Of a stretch of DNA of 58,265 nucleotides, positions 1 to 9,821 are shown one piece after another (position 1 is the first letter of the stretch; each line of letters opens with the position of its first letter). The notes beneath the pieces were generated by a model. That model saw only the letters and a program-made list of their open reading frames with translations. It had not been told where the DNA came from and did not search any database. The position numbers and the translations under genes are program-made. Source of the stretch: an uncultured Marinobacter sp. (GTDB lineage Bacteria; Pseudomonadota; Gammaproteobacteria; Pseudomonadales; Oleiphilaceae); assembly GCF_913055835.1 (NCBI RefSeq), contig NZ_CAJXKQ010000028.1:1-58265 (forward strand). Direction: 5' to 3'.

Positions 1-78
1 AAACTCGCACGCCTGCCCGATCACGATGGGGCCGGCGCCCAGGATCAGGATGCTTTGGATGTCGGTACGTTTTGGCAT
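1..78 (-). CDS. carB: carbamoyl-phosphate synthase large subunit, N-terminal fragment
   Basis: Only the first 26 codons lie in the window; the rest continues past base 1. The reverse strand reads [16 protein letters not shown] followed by [10 protein letters not shown], which is the standard opening of CarB with its N-terminal nucleotide-binding glycine motif. CarB makes carbamoyl phosphate from ammonia supplied by CarA, bicarbonate and two ATP, for pyrimidine and arginine synthesis in the cytoplasm. It follows carA on the same strand after an 80-bp gap, so the pair should be one operon. The identification rests on this short but highly conserved start. Confidence 0.93.
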
Positions 79-158
79 GTCTTGGTAAACCTGTCAGCAA
101 CTTTTGAATTCTGGCAGCGCAGCATGCGGCGCCCGTGAGTTTTCCGTGGCGATCGGCT

Positions 159-1289
159 TCAGGCCGATCGCGTCTCCATCAGGCGGATAAACTCGTCAAA
201 CAGCGGGGCCACGTCATGGGGACCGGGGCTGGCTTCCGGGTGGCCCTGGAAGCTGTAGGCCGGCTTGTCGGTCCGGCGAATGCCCTGCAGGGTCCCGTCA
301 AAAAGGGACTTGTGAGTCGCCTCGACATTGGCCGGCAGTGTTGCCTCATCAACGGCAAACCCGTGGTTCTGGCTGGTGATCATCACGGTACCCTTGGCGA
401 TATCCTGCACCGGATGGTTGGCGCCGTGGTGGCCGTGCCCCATCTTCATGGTTTTGGCGCCGCTGGCCAGGGCCAGCAACTGGTGACCGAGACAGATACC
501 AAACACCGGGATCTCGGTTTCCAGCACTTCCTTGATCGCGGTGATGGCGTAATCACAGGGCTCGGGGTCCCCGGGGCCGTTGGACAGGAAAACGCCGTCC
601 GGATTCATCGCCAGCACTTCGGAGGCCGGGGTCTGGGCCGGCACTACGGTGATGTCGCAGCCGCGGGAGGCGAGCATGCGCAGGATGTTCAGCTTTACAC
701 CGTAATCCCAGGCAACCACCTTGAATTTGCTCTCGCCCTGCTCGCCGTAGCCGTTATCCAGGCTCCACTCGGTCTGATTCCAGGACCAGACTTTCTCGCA
801 GGTCACTTCCTTCGCCAGATCCATGCCCTTGAGGCCAGGGAAAGCTTTGGCCAGTTCCAGTGCCCGCTCGGCGGTGGCGTTCTCGCCCGCCACGACGGCA
901 CCGTTCTGGGAGCCTTTGTCCCGGAGGATGCGGGTCAGGCGGCGGGTATCAATGTCGGCGATCCCAACAATGTTGTTGCTTCGCAGGTAATCGTCCAGGC
1001 TTCCCTTGCTGCGCCAGTTACTGGCCAGCAGAGGCAGATCGCGAATAATCAGGCCGGCGGCCTGGATGCGGTCTGACTCGATGTCTTCTTCGTTCACACC
1101 GGTGTTACCGATATGCGGGTAAGTCAGGGTAACAATCTGGCGGGAGTAGGACGGGTCGGTCAGGATTTCCTGGTAGCCGGTCATGGCGGTGTTGAACACC
1201 ACTTCACCGCTGGTTTCTCCGTCGGCGCCGATGGCGCTTCCGTAGAACAGGCTTCCGTCTGCGAGTGCAAGGATTGCTGGTGTGCTCAA
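159..1289 (-). CDS. carA: carbamoyl-phosphate synthase small subunit (glutamine amidotransferase)
   Basis: CarA hydrolyses glutamine and passes ammonia to CarB for carbamoyl phosphate synthesis. The N-terminal CarA domain (about residues 1-150) is followed by a class I glutamine amidotransferase domain; the nucleophile is the Cys in GICLGHQ (about residue 266) and the His-Glu pair is in QGHPEAS near the C-terminus. I place the start at a TTG at 1289, giving [12 protein letters not shown], because GAGGA stands 9 bases upstream and this matches the usual CarA start. An in-frame ATG at 1304 lacks a ribosome site. It lies downstream of dapB, separated by a terminator-like hairpin, as in pseudomonads. 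About 376 aa, normal length. Confidence 0.97.
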   Translation of the reverse strand: MSTPAILALADGSLFYGSAIGADGETSGEVVFNTAMTGYQEILTDPSYSRQIVTLTYPHIGNTGVNEEDIESDRIQAAGLIIRDLPLLASNWRSKGSLDDYLRSNNIVGIADIDTRRLTRILRDKGSQNGAVVAGENATAERALELAKAFPGLKGMDLAKEVTCEKVWSWNQTEWSLDNGYGEQGESKFKVVAWDYGVKLNILRMLASRGCDITVVPAQTPASEVLAMNPDGVFLSNGPGDPEPCDYAITAIKEVLETEIPVFGICLGHQLLALASGAKTMKMGHGHHGANHPVQDIAKGTVMITSQNHGFAVDEATLPANVEATHKSLFDGTLQGIRRTDKPAYSFQGHPEASPGPHDVAPLFDEFIRLMETRSA

Positions 1290-1358
1290 GGCTTGTATCC
1301 TCATCGAGTGGCGTATCGGTTCGTCACGAACAGGAACGCAAGCGCAAATTCAGGTTGC

Positions 1359-1392
1359 AAAAAAGCGAGACGGAGTCTTAACTCGGTCCCGC
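1359..1392 (-). terminator. intrinsic terminator or attenuator between dapB and carA
   Basis: On the minus strand a 12-bp stem (1392-1381 with 1376-1365, one G.T wobble, one mismatch, loop TAAG) is followed by six T (1364-1359). It lies after dapB and about 70 bases before the carA start, so it either ends dapB transcription or attenuates read-through into carAB. Confidence 0.7.
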
Positions 1393-1483
1393 TTTTTCAG
1401 AAACTTTGTGCAAAGGTACGCTTGGTGCAGTCAAACCGCCTTATTGTAAAAAATATGGCGCTTTGTGTCCACGAGAAATGGCC

Positions 1484-2299
<816 letters not shown>

Positions 2300-2308
2300 T
2301 CAGGCCGA

Positions 2309-3436
2309 TCAGAATTTCATTTCGTCGAAGAAGCTTTTGACACCCTCAAACCAGGAGCTCTTCTTCGGGCCATGCTCGGTGCCGTTGCTGCCATCCAGGG
2401 TTTTCTGAAACTCTTCCAGCAGCTCTTTCTGGCGCTTGGTCAGGTTCACCGGTGTTTCCACGATCACGCGACACAGGAGATCACCAGCCGGGCCACCACG
2501 AACGGGGCTGACGCCCTTGTTGCGGAGCCGGAACAGCTTGCCGGTCTGGGTTTCGGCCGGAATCTTCAGCTTCACCCGGCCATCCAGTGTCGGCACTTCG
2601 AGCTCCCCGCCCAGGGAAGCATCAACGATACTGATGGGTACTTCGCAATACAGGTTGCGACCATCGCGGGTGAAGATGGAATGCTCGCGAACGGCGATCT
2701 GTACGTACAGGTCTCCGGGAGGACCGCCATCGATGCCCATTTCGCCTTCGCCGGAGAGCCGGATGCGGTCGCCGGTGTCGACGCCGGGTGGAACCTTGAC
2801 CGACAGCGTTTTCTCTTCCTGAACCCGACCCTGGCCATGACAGGCCTTACAGGGGTTCTTGATGATCTGGCCCGAGCCGCGACAGGTCGGACACGCCTGC
2901 TGTACGGTAAAGAAACCCTGCTGCATGCGCACCTGCCCCATACCCTTACAGGTACCGCAGGTTTCAGGGCGGGAGCCTTTCTCGGCACCGCTGCCTTCGC
3001 ACACTTCACATTCACGATGTCCTGGAATCTTGATCTGGACCGTTTTGCCTTTTACGGCCTCCTCCAGATCCAGCTCCAGGGTGTAGCGCAGATCGGCGCC
3101 ACGGGTGTTGCGGCCACGACCGCCACCACCGAAGATATCACCGAATACGTCGCCGAAGATATCGGAGAAGCTGGCACCGCCGCCTCCGAACCCGCCACCG
3201 CCGGCCTGGCCGTCAACACCGGCGTGGCCGAACTGGTCATAGGCAGCCCGCTTGGACGGCTCTGCCAGTACTTCGTAGGCTTCGCTGGCCTCCTTGAACT
3301 TGTTCTCGGCTTCGGTGTCGTCCGGGTTACGGTCGGGGTGATACTTCATGGCGAGCTTTCGGTAGGCTCGCTTGATTTCCTTCTCGTCCGCATCCCGGGA
3401 AATCCCGAGAATCTCGTAATAATCGCGCTTGGCCAT
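2309..3436 (-). CDS. dnaJ: chaperone DnaJ
   Basis: DnaJ is the Hsp40 co-chaperone that delivers substrates to DnaK and stimulates its ATPase. The order is classic: J domain (1-70) with HPD at residues 33-35, a Gly/Phe-rich linker (about 75-110), a zinc domain with four CxxCxGxG repeats ([32 protein letters not shown]) and the C-terminal substrate-binding domain. It has 375 aa, full length. It is the last heat-shock gene in grpE-dnaK-dnaJ; a long palindrome lies in the 78-bp gap after dnaK and may tune the DnaK:DnaJ ratio. Confidence 0.99.
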   Translation of the reverse strand: MAKRDYYEILGISRDADEKEIKRAYRKLAMKYHPDRNPDDTEAENKFKEASEAYEVLAEPSKRAAYDQFGHAGVDGQAGGGGFGGGGASFSDIFGDVFGDIFGGGGRGRNTRGADLRYTLELDLEEAVKGKTVQIKIPGHRECEVCEGSGAEKGSRPETCGTCKGMGQVRMQQGFFTVQQACPTCRGSGQIIKNPCKACHGQGRVQEEKTLSVKVPPGVDTGDRIRLSGEGEMGIDGGPPGDLYVQIAVREHSIFTRDGRNLYCEVPISIVDASLGGELEVPTLDGRVKLKIPAETQTGKLFRLRNKGVSPVRGGPAGDLLCRVIVETPVNLTKRQKELLEEFQKTLDGSNGTEHGPKKSSWFEGVKSFFDEMKF

Positions 3437-3462
3437 GCTTTTAAAACCCTGTTTTTAAACGC

Positions 3463-3492
3463 GGAAAACGCGGGGAGCTCCCCGCGTTTTCC
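3463..3492 (-). terminator. 30-nt perfect palindrome between dnaK and dnaJ (attenuator-like)
   Basis: Bases 3463-3477 and 3478-3492 are exact reverse complements (15 + 15, no spacer), so the RNA can fold into a very stable GC-rich hairpin whose lower stem is A4/T4. It lies in the 78-bp gap after the dnaK stop (3515) and before the dnaJ start (3436). The downstream bases are only partly T-rich, so a partial terminator or an mRNA-stabilising 3' hairpin for dnaK are both possible. Confidence 0.6.
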
Positions 3493-3514
3493 AACTGCCT
3501 GATGTACGTCAGAT

Positions 3515-5440
3515 TTATCGCTTGTCGTCGTCTTTGACTTCTTCGAACTCGGCGTCGACGGCGTCGTCAGACTGCTGGCCCTGGGCTTCTTCCTGCCCAC
3601 CGGCCTGCTGCGCCTGATCAGCCTGATCTGCATACATCTTCTGGGCCAGCTCGGAAGAGACTTCCGTCAGCTTCTGAGTCTTGGCTTCGATGTCTTCCTT
3701 GTCAGAACCTTCAAGAGCTTCTTCCAGCTCTTTAATGGAAGCCTCGATAGACTCTTTCTCGCTGTCGCTGACCTTGTCTCCAGCATCCTTCAGGGTCTTG
3801 CGAACGGCGTGAACCATTGCATCACCCTGGTTGCGCACCTGGACCAGCTCTTCGAACTTGCGATCTTCCTCAGCATTCGCTTCGGCATCGCGAACCATCT
3901 TCTCGATCTCGTCATCGTTCAGACCGGAAGAGGCCTTGATCACGATGGACTGCTCTTTGCCAGTCGCCTTGTCCTTCGCGGACACGTTCAGAATACCGTT
4001 GGCGTCGATATCGAAGGTAACTTCGATCTGCGGCACACCACGCGGCGCCGGCGGAATATCGGCCAGGTCGAAACGGCCCAGAGACTTGTTCTGGTTCGCC
4101 TGCTTGCGTTCACCCTGAACCACGTGAATGGTCACGGCAGTCTGGTTGTCGTCCGCAGTGGAGAAGGTCTGCGACTTCTTGGTCGGGATCGTGGTGTTCT
4201 TCTCGATCAGCGGCGTTGCCACGCCACCCATGGTTTCGATACCCAGGGTCAGCGGGGTTACGTCCAGCAGCAGTACGTCTTTCACGTCGCCAGACAGCAC
4301 GGCCGCCTGGATCGCAGCACCCATGGCCACGGCTTCGTCCGGGTTAACGTCCTTGCGGGCTTCTTTGCCGAAGAACTCTTTAACCTTTTCCTGAACCAGC
4401 GGCATACGGGTCTGGCCACCAACCAGGATAACCTCGTCGATTTCGCCAGCCTTCATGCCTGCGTCTTCCAGAGCCACTTTACAGGGCTCAAGGCTGCGCT
4501 GGACCAGATCTTCCACCAGGGACTCCAGCTTGGCGCGGGTCAGCTTCACGTTCATGTGCTTGGGACCGGACGCATCTGCAGTGATGTACGGCAGGTTAAC
4601 GTCGGTCTGCTGGCTGCTGGAAAGCTCGATCTTCGCCTTCTCGCCAGCTTCTTTCAGACGCTGCATCGCCAGGGAGTCGCCGCGCAGGTCGATACCGCTG
4701 TCTTTCTTGAACTGGTCTGCCAGGTACTCGATGATCTTCAGGTCGAAGTCTTCACCACCAAGGAAGGTGTCACCGTTGGTGGCCAGAACCTCGAACTGGT
4801 GCTCACCGTCCACATCCGCAATTTCGATGATGGACAGGTCAAAGGTACCACCACCCAGGTCATATACAGCCACGGTGCGGTCGCCGCTCTTCTTGTCCAG
4901 GCCATAAGCCAGGGCAGCCGCGGTCGGCTCGTTGATGATCCGCTTCACCTCCAGACCGGCGATCTTGCCTGCATCTTTGGTCGCCTGGCGCTGGCTATCA
5001 TTGAAGTAGGCCGGCACGGTGATAACCGCTTCGGTGACTTTCTCGCCCAGGTAGTCTTCTGCAGTCTTCTTCATCTTCTTGAGAACTTCTGCAGACACCT
5101 GCGGCGGCGCCATTTTGTCGCCCTTCACTTCTACCCAGGCATCACCGTTATCCGCCTTGGTAATCTTGTAGGGCACCATCTTGATGTCCTTCTGAACGAC
5201 ATCGTCTTCGAAACGACGACCGATCAGACGCTTGATCGCGTACAGGGTGTTGTTCGGGTTGGTTACCGCCTGGCGCTTGGCTGACTGGCCAACCAGGGTC
5301 TCGCCATCGTCGGTGTAGGCGATGATGGACGGGGTGGTGCGATCACCCTCGGCGTTCTCGATAACCTTTACCTTGTCGCCATCCATGATGGCCACACAGG
5401 AGTTGGTCGTTCCCAGATCGATACCGATAATCTTGCTCAT
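3515..5440 (-). CDS. dnaK: chaperone DnaK (Hsp70)
   Basis: DnaK is the ATP-driven Hsp70 chaperone. Its 641 aa show the ATPase domain with the phosphate-binding motifs [13 protein letters not shown] (about 5-17) and [11 protein letters not shown] (about 195), the VEVKR-like linker region, a substrate-binding domain and a helical lid. It ends in a Q/A-rich tail with the acidic EEVKDDDK motif. It lies between grpE and dnaJ on the minus strand. Besides the operon promoter, a second sigma-32-type promoter overlaps the grpE stop, so dnaK can probably be transcribed on its own. Confidence 0.99.
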   Translation of the reverse strand: MSKIIGIDLGTTNSCVAIMDGDKVKVIENAEGDRTTPSIIAYTDDGETLVGQSAKRQAVTNPNNTLYAIKRLIGRRFEDDVVQKDIKMVPYKITKADNGDAWVEVKGDKMAPPQVSAEVLKKMKKTAEDYLGEKVTEAVITVPAYFNDSQRQATKDAGKIAGLEVKRIINEPTAAALAYGLDKKSGDRTVAVYDLGGGTFDLSIIEIADVDGEHQFEVLATNGDTFLGGEDFDLKIIEYLADQFKKDSGIDLRGDSLAMQRLKEAGEKAKIELSSSQQTDVNLPYITADASGPKHMNVKLTRAKLESLVEDLVQRSLEPCKVALEDAGMKAGEIDEVILVGGQTRMPLVQEKVKEFFGKEARKDVNPDEAVAMGAAIQAAVLSGDVKDVLLLDVTPLTLGIETMGGVATPLIEKNTTIPTKKSQTFSTADDNQTAVTIHVVQGERKQANQNKSLGRFDLADIPPAPRGVPQIEVTFDIDANGILNVSAKDKATGKEQSIVIKASSGLNDDEIEKMVRDAEANAEEDRKFEELVQVRNQGDAMVHAVRKTLKDAGDKVSDSEKESIEASIKELEEALEGSDKEDIEAKTQKLTEVSSELAQKMYADQADQAQQAGGQEEAQGQQSDDAVDAEFEEVKDDDKR

Positions 5441-5509
5441 TGAGTCACTCCGATTCTTCTGAATGCTTTCCCGGAGGGCATTTGCCTCCGCTGTCGCTAT
5501 TTACTGGCT

Positions 5510-5537
5510 ATATTGGCGCTTTAATCGGCTTTTCAAG
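5510..5537 (-). promoter_or_regulatory. candidate sigma-32 promoter for dnaK
   Basis: On the minus strand CTTGAAA (5537-5531) is followed after 13 bases by GCCAATAT (5517-5510), close to the heat-shock consensus CTTGAAA-N13-CCCCATNT. The -35 element overlaps the grpE stop codon and the site is about 70 bases before the dnaK start, giving dnaK a possible extra heat-inducible start. Confidence 0.55.
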
Positions 5538-6132
5538 CCTGCTCATCAATTTTTGGTGCATCTTCCGCTTTGGCGACCATCACCATGGCCGGACGTACCA
5601 CACGGCCATTCAGCAGATAGCCTTTCTGCACCACGGCAACCACACTGTTGGGCTCTGCATCCGGCGCAGGCACCATGGACATGGCTTCGTGCTGCTGGGG
5701 ATCGAACGGTTCGCCCACGGGGTTGATCTGCTCAACGTTGAACTTCTTCAGGCTGGACATGAACAGGCTCAGGGTCATCTCCACGCCTTCGCGGATGGAG
5801 GCAACCAGCTCGCCTGATTCCTCGTGCCCTTCGGTGCTTTCAACCGCCTTTTCAAGACTGTCTGCAACCGGCAGCAGCTCTTTCACAAACTTTTCCAGGG
5901 CAAACTTGTGGGCCTTCTCCACATCAATCTCGGCACGGCGCCGAACGTTCTGCATCTCCGCCTGGGAGCGCAGCATCTGCTCCTGAAACTCCTGAACCTG
6001 GGCCTTGAGCGCTTCCACTTCGGAGACTTCGCCCTCACCAGATTCTGTTTCAGCAGACTGGGCTTCTTCTTTGGCAGCCTCGAGGGCTTCGCTCAGATCC
6101 TCGTGCTCATTCCGGTTCTCGTCAGTGCTCAT
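5533..6132 (-). CDS. grpE: nucleotide exchange factor GrpE
   Basis: GrpE releases ADP from DnaK and so resets the Hsp70 cycle. The 199-aa protein has the usual acidic, disordered N-terminus, a long coiled coil (about 40-130) with [14 protein letters not shown] sequence, and the C-terminal beta domain ending in [13 protein letters not shown]. The start at 6132 ([12 protein letters not shown]) is preferred because AGGAG lies 7 bases upstream; an in-frame extension to 6153 has no ribosome site. It is the first gene of grpE-dnaK-dnaJ, with a near-perfect sigma-32 promoter about 95 bases upstream. Confidence 0.98.
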   Translation of the reverse strand: MSTDENRNEHEDLSEALEAAKEEAQSAETESGEGEVSEVEALKAQVQEFQEQMLRSQAEMQNVRRRAEIDVEKAHKFALEKFVKELLPVADSLEKAVESTEGHEESGELVASIREGVEMTLSLFMSSLKKFNVEQINPVGEPFDPQQHEAMSMVPAPDAEPNSVVAVVQKGYLLNGRVVRPAMVMVAKAEDAPKIDEQA

Positions 6133-6226
6133 GGCTACTCCTGCTTGTTCCAAAGCGGCCCGCTGTCAGTGGCCGGTTAAACATGGGCTCCGGCCGCGGC
6201 GAGCCGGAAAATGTCGTTGCGAACGG

Positions 6227-6253
6227 ATATGGGGCTCGCTCTTCAGGTTTCAA
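6227..6253 (-). promoter_or_regulatory. sigma-32 (heat-shock) promoter of grpE-dnaK-dnaJ
   Basis: On the minus strand TTGAAA (6253-6248), 13 bases, then CCCCATAT (6234-6227). Both elements and the spacer match the RpoH consensus, and the site faces the heat-shock operon. Confidence 0.85.
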
Positions 6254-6313
6254 CCACCAATGCCTGCATTCCTGAAGAAAATCCCCTACTCAGGTTTGCA
6301 AACACCAAAAACC

Positions 6314-6348
6314 CTGTATATATTCACAGTCACTGTATACATCCACAG
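6314..6348 (+). promoter_or_regulatory. two tandem LexA (SOS) boxes upstream of recN
   Basis: Two 16-bp sites of the form CTG-N10-CAG lie at 6314-6329 (CTGTATATATTCACAG) and 6333-6348 (CTGTATACATCCACAG), three bases apart, about 40-75 bases before the recN start. They fit the gammaproteobacterial LexA consensus CTGTATATATATACAG. Paired boxes imply tight SOS repression of recN, as in Escherichia coli. Confidence 0.9.
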
Positions 6349-6387
6349 TGTTTTGCCGGTCTCAGGAAGAACGCGGAGGTTATCTGC

Positions 6388-8067
6388 ATGCTGACTCAAC
6401 TTACGGTTTCCAATTACGCCATTGCGGAACGGGTGGAACTCCAGTTCAACAAGGGCATGACAGCACTCACGGGCGAGACCGGCGCCGGCAAATCCATTGT
6501 GCTGGACGCCCTGGGCCTGGCCATGGGCGGGCGCGCAGATGCCGGTGCGGTGCGTCATGGCGCCAAGCGCGCCGATATCACCGCCACATTCGATGTATCC
6601 AGCATTCCCGAGGCGGGAGACTGGCTGGCCCAGCATGAGCTTGATGACGAAAACGACTGCATTCTGCGCCGGGTAATCAGCAAAGATGGCCGCTCCCGCG
6701 CCTACATCAATGGCCAGCCCTGCCCGCTGAATCATCTGAAGGAACTCGGCGGGCTGTTGATGGACATTCACAGCCAGCATCAACATCAGTCCCTGTTACG
6801 CAAGGATACCCACCGCAAGCTGGTGGACGAGTTTGCCGGCGTTGAAGCTCTTGCCGCCGATACCCGCGAAGCCTGGAAAACCTGGAACCAGGTCCGCCAG
6901 CGGCTGACCGAGCGCCAGCAGAATGCCGATGAAGCGGAGGCCAAGCTGCAACTGCTGCGTTACCAGGTGGAAGAACTGGATCGCCTGGCTCTGGAAGACG
7001 GCGAGCAGGAGCAGCTGGAACAGGAGCAGGCCCAACTGAGCCAGGCCGACACGGTTCTGCACAACAGCCACCAGGCGGCCCTGCTTTGCACGGAAGATGA
7101 AACCAGCGCGGCTGACCTGGTTCGCCAGGCGCTGCAGCAACTGGAACAGCTTCCCGTAGATGTGCCTGCATTGGCCGACACCATCCAGATGCTGAATGAA
7201 GCCCAGATCCAGATCAGTGAGGCCGGCGACAACCTGCGCCACTTTGTCGAAGACTATGAGGCCGATCCGGCTCGCCTGACGGAAGTTGAAGAACGGCTGA
7301 GCGCCATTTACCAGATGGCCCGAAAGCACCGGATCACTCCGGAGGAATTACCGGAACTGCATCAGCGCCTCAGCGCCGAACTGTCGGAACTGGACGGCGG
7401 TGAAGGCAGCCTGGAACAACTGGAAGCAGAACTGGAAAGCCAGCGCGGACGTTTCGACGAACTGGCAGGCAAGCTGTCAGAGGCCCGCGCCAAAGCCGCT
7501 GCCGAGCTGGACCAACGGGTCGCAGCCGAGCTTGCCCAGCTGAGCATGCCCAACATGCAGTTCATTACCCATCTGAATCGCAGCAACGGCGAGGAACCGG
7601 CACCCCACGGCCTGGAAGAGATTGAATTCCTGGTCAGCGCCAACCCCGGGCAGCCGGCGCGGCCACTGGCCAAAGTGGCCTCCGGCGGCGAGCTGTCGCG
7701 GATCAGCCTTGCCATCCAGGTGGTGGTAGCGCAGACCTCCACTACGCCTACGCTGGTCTTCGATGAGGTGGATGTCGGCATTGGCGGCGGTACGGCCGAA
7801 GTGGTTGGCCGGCTACTCCGGACGCTTGGCAGCAACGGCCAGGTACTTTGCGTGACCCATCTGCCGCAAGTAGCGGCCCAGTGTCACCAGCACCTGTTTG
7901 TCAGCAAGTTTACCGAGCGCGATGCCACCTTCTCGAAAATCGAGACACTGGATGACCAGGGCAGAATCAGTGAAGTGGCGAGAATGCTGGGAGGCGTGGA
8001 TATGACAGAGCACACGATTGCCCATGCCAGGGAGATGTTTTCAAAGGGGCAGGCAACCCATCACTGA
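6388..8067 (+). CDS. recN: DNA repair protein RecN (SMC-like ATPase)
   Basis: RecN is an SMC-family ATPase that tethers DNA ends during repair of double-strand breaks. The protein (559 aa) starts MLTQLTVSNYAIAERV and has a Walker A motif TGETGAGKS (about 27-35). Coiled-coil arms rich in Gln, Glu and Leu fill about 170-370. The ABC signature is ASGGELSRISLA and the Walker B motif LVFDEVDVGIGG. The ATG at 6388 is chosen because GGAGGT stands 8 bases upstream, while the longer open frame reaches back through the LexA boxes. Expression should be SOS controlled. A hairpin at 8113-8139 ends the transcript. Confidence 0.98.
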   Translation: MLTQLTVSNYAIAERVELQFNKGMTALTGETGAGKSIVLDALGLAMGGRADAGAVRHGAKRADITATFDVSSIPEAGDWLAQHELDDENDCILRRVISKDGRSRAYINGQPCPLNHLKELGGLLMDIHSQHQHQSLLRKDTHRKLVDEFAGVEALAADTREAWKTWNQVRQRLTERQQNADEAEAKLQLLRYQVEELDRLALEDGEQEQLEQEQAQLSQADTVLHNSHQAALLCTEDETSAADLVRQALQQLEQLPVDVPALADTIQMLNEAQIQISEAGDNLRHFVEDYEADPARLTEVEERLSAIYQMARKHRITPEELPELHQRLSAELSELDGGEGSLEQLEAELESQRGRFDELAGKLSEARAKAAAELDQRVAAELAQLSMPNMQFITHLNRSNGEEPAPHGLEEIEFLVSANPGQPARPLAKVASGGELSRISLAIQVVVAQTSTTPTLVFDEVDVGIGGGTAEVVGRLLRTLGSNGQVLCVTHLPQVAAQCHQHLFVSKFTERDATFSKIETLDDQGRISEVARMLGGVDMTEHTIAHAREMFSKGQATHH

Positions 8068-8112
8068 GCCGCGAGCTACTTTCCACTACCCCTCTCGATC
8101 CTGAGAGCTGTT

Positions 8113-8139
8113 GGGGCGGGCAAAACCCGCCCCTTTTTT
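8113..8139. terminator. intrinsic terminator shared by recN and fur
   Basis: GGGGCGGG (8113-8120), loop CAAAA, CCCGCCCC (8126-8133), then TTTTTT. It lies between the convergent stops of recN (8067) and fur (8162). The T tract favours the plus strand (recN); the minus side has no long T run. Confidence 0.9.
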
Positions 8140-8161
8140 CGTCAGGCCGACCGGATCAGAT

Positions 8162-8572
8162 TCAGGACTTGATGGGCTTTACGTAAAGAATCAGGCTGTG
8201 ATCGACGATTTCATAGCCGTGCTCTTCGGCAATTTTTTTCTGGCGTTCTTCAATGATCTCGTCGACGAACTCGACAACCTCGCCAGTCTGGGTGCAGACC
8301 ATATGGTCGTGGTGATCGTCGCCAGCCATCTCGAACACGGCGTGGCCGCCTTCGAAGTTGTGGCGGAGAACCAGACCCGCCGCCTCAAACTGGGTCAGAA
8401 CCCGGTAGACTGTTGCCAGCCCCACGTCATCGCCTTGCTCCAGAAGCTTCTTGTACACATCTTCGGCACTGAGATGATGCTCCTCTGCTGTCTCCAGAAT
8501 ATTGAAGATCTTCACGCGTGGCAGCGTCACTTTCAGACCGACTTTTCGTAATTCGGCGTTTTCAGATGACAT
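8162..8572 (-). CDS. fur: ferric uptake regulator Fur
   Basis: Fur is the Fe2+-sensing repressor of iron uptake. The 136-aa protein starts MSSENAELRKVGLKVTLPR, has a winged-helix domain (about 10-85) with the recognition helix in GLATVYRVLTQFEAAGL, and a metal-binding dimerisation domain with GDDHHDHMVC. Only one Cys remains of the CxxC seen in E. coli (VCTQTGEV here), as in Pseudomonas Fur. An upstream in-frame extension to 8638 is rejected because the family starts at the chosen Met. It is divergent from bamE, an arrangement also found in Pseudomonas (fur-omlA). Confidence 0.98.
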   Translation of the reverse strand: MSSENAELRKVGLKVTLPRVKIFNILETAEEHHLSAEDVYKKLLEQGDDVGLATVYRVLTQFEAAGLVLRHNFEGGHAVFEMAGDDHHDHMVCTQTGEVVEFVDEIIEERQKKIAEEHGYEIVDHSLILYVKPIKS

Positions 8573-8694
8573 GTTACTATTCACTCTTTGGTGTGCCTCA
8601 CGGCTTCCGGTATGATGGAGCCGCCATTGAACGGTCAACCCGTGTCACACCTGCCTCTGGCAGGCGATTTCAAGATAGAGGATTTCCCCCGGCG

Positions 8695-9021
8695 ATGCAA
8701 AAGCTCACAGCTCTCATTCTCACTTTCGTTCTATCCGGTTGCGTATTCCCGGGCGTCTACAAAATCAACGTCCAGCAGGGAAACATCGTTACCGATGAGG
8801 AGCTGACGCAGCTGACCGAAGGCATGCCCCGCAGCCAGGTGCACGCCGTAATGGGAACGCCCCTCATGCTGAACCCGGTTGACCCCTCCCGCGAATACTA
8901 TGTCTATACCTTCCAGAGAGAGGGCGGGGACATCCAGGAACAAAGAATCATCGTTTACTACGAAAACGACCAGTACGCCTATTACGAGGCCCAGCTGCTC
9001 GAGGAAACCCCGGCCTACTGA
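8695..9021 (+). CDS. bamE: outer-membrane assembly lipoprotein BamE (OmlA/SmpA)
   Basis: BamE is a small lipoprotein of the BAM complex, which folds beta-barrel proteins into the outer membrane. The 108-aa product has a short lipoprotein signal with lipobox LSGC (Cys16). It is followed by KINVQQGNIVT, GMPRSQVHAVMGTP and YYVYTFQREGG, the typical BamE fold sequence. The ATG at 8695 is chosen because it directly precedes the signal peptide. It is divergent from fur, and its stop overlaps the rnfH stop (convergent) by 7 bases. Confidence 0.95.
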   Translation: MQKLTALILTFVLSGCVFPGVYKINVQQGNIVTDEELTQLTEGMPRSQVHAVMGTPLMLNPVDPSREYYVYTFQREGGDIQEQRIIVYYENDQYAYYEAQLLEETPAY

Positions 9022-9305
9022 GCCTGGTCTTTCTTTTTCGCCCGGTTCAGTCGCGCCTGCTTCGGATCGATCTTGAGCGGGCGATACAGCTCCACCCGGT
9101 CGCCTTCGCGAAGCACGTGGGCAGCCGGGTCTTTAATAACCTTTCCGAACACACCCATATCGATGGTATCGGGATCAATCTCCGGAAAAATATCGGTGAT
9201 TCCAGAGAGCTTGGCCGCCTCAAGAGCCGTGGTTCCCTCCGGCACGTTCACCGGCACAATTTCCTGGCGGTCAGGCCGGGCATAGGCCACTTCCACCTGC
9301 ATCAT
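9015..9305 (-). CDS. rnfH: RnfH family ubiquitin-like protein (RatB)
   Basis: A 96-aa beta-grasp protein of the RnfH/RatB family; its exact role is unsettled. Visible family marks are VEVAYARPDRQEIVPVNVPEG near the start, the FGK..KDP segment near residue 55, and GDRVELYRPLKIDPKQARLNRA near the end. It starts within the ratA stop (ATGA overlap at 9302-9305), so the two are translationally coupled, as in the ratAB operon of other gammaproteobacteria. The 3' end overlaps the end of bamE on the other strand. Confidence 0.93.
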   Translation of the reverse strand: MMQVEVAYARPDRQEIVPVNVPEGTTALEAAKLSGITDIFPEIDPDTIDMGVFGKVIKDPAAHVLREGDRVELYRPLKIDPKQARLNRAKKKDQAQ

Positions 9306-9748
9306 GCTCCCTCCTTCCGGTAAAGCTCATCAGCACGGCGACAGAACGCATCCACCATGGTATTGGCCGCCTGGCTGAAAACGGGCCCGAACGTCATCCT
9401 TGAAAGCGATCCGGAGAACTCGAACTCCAGGGTCAGGATCACCTTGCATGCGTTCTCGTCCAGGGATTTGAAATGCCAGCGGCCGGTCAGGTTACGAAAA
9501 GGGCCGTCCACCAGGTTCATCTCGATCGCCTCTGGCATCAGCAACTGATTGCAGGTAGTCAGCTTGTGGCGCACTCCACCCTTGGCAATCTCCAGAGACG
9601 CAGTAACCTGCTCCGGCTGCCGCTCGTGAATCTCCGCGCCCGCGCACCATGGCAAAAACTCCGGATAACGGGCAATGTCATTGACCAGGTGAAACATGCG
9701 CTCGGCGGAGTGCATAACCAAAGCTGTTTTATCAATCTGATGGGGCAT
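9302..9748 (-). CDS. ratA: RatA, START-like ubiquinone-binding / ribosome-association toxin family protein
   Basis: RatA belongs to the START/polyketide-cyclase fold; E. coli RatA binds 50S subunits and relatives (Coq10) bind ubiquinone. The 148-aa protein shows ALVMHSAERMFHLVNDI, YPEFLPWC and LEFEFSGSLSRMTFGPVF, all family hallmarks. The ATG at 9748 (MPHQIDKTALVM) is preferred over a TTG at 9772, although neither has a strong ribosome site. It is coupled to rnfH downstream. smpB, the usual neighbour, is present but separated by an NSS transporter gene. Confidence 0.93.
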   Translation of the reverse strand: MPHQIDKTALVMHSAERMFHLVNDIARYPEFLPWCAGAEIHERQPEQVTASLEIAKGGVRHKLTTCNQLLMPEAIEMNLVDGPFRNLTGRWHFKSLDENACKVILTLEFEFSGSLSRMTFGPVFSQAANTMVDAFCRRADELYRKEGA

Positions 9749-9821
9749 TGGAACCGGTTGTCCTGCTTGCAAACACGCTGTGATAAAGATTGCGGACTTC
9801 TGGGAAGGAAGACAGCCTTAA

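Noticed and set aside
3809..5284. 491-codon open frame opposite dnaK
   Set aside because: Antisense shadow of a highly conserved gene; no ribosome site and no protein-like domain pattern.
8573..8694. Fur box in the fur-bamE divergent region
   Set aside because: No convincing 19-bp Fur-type inverted repeat found by eye.
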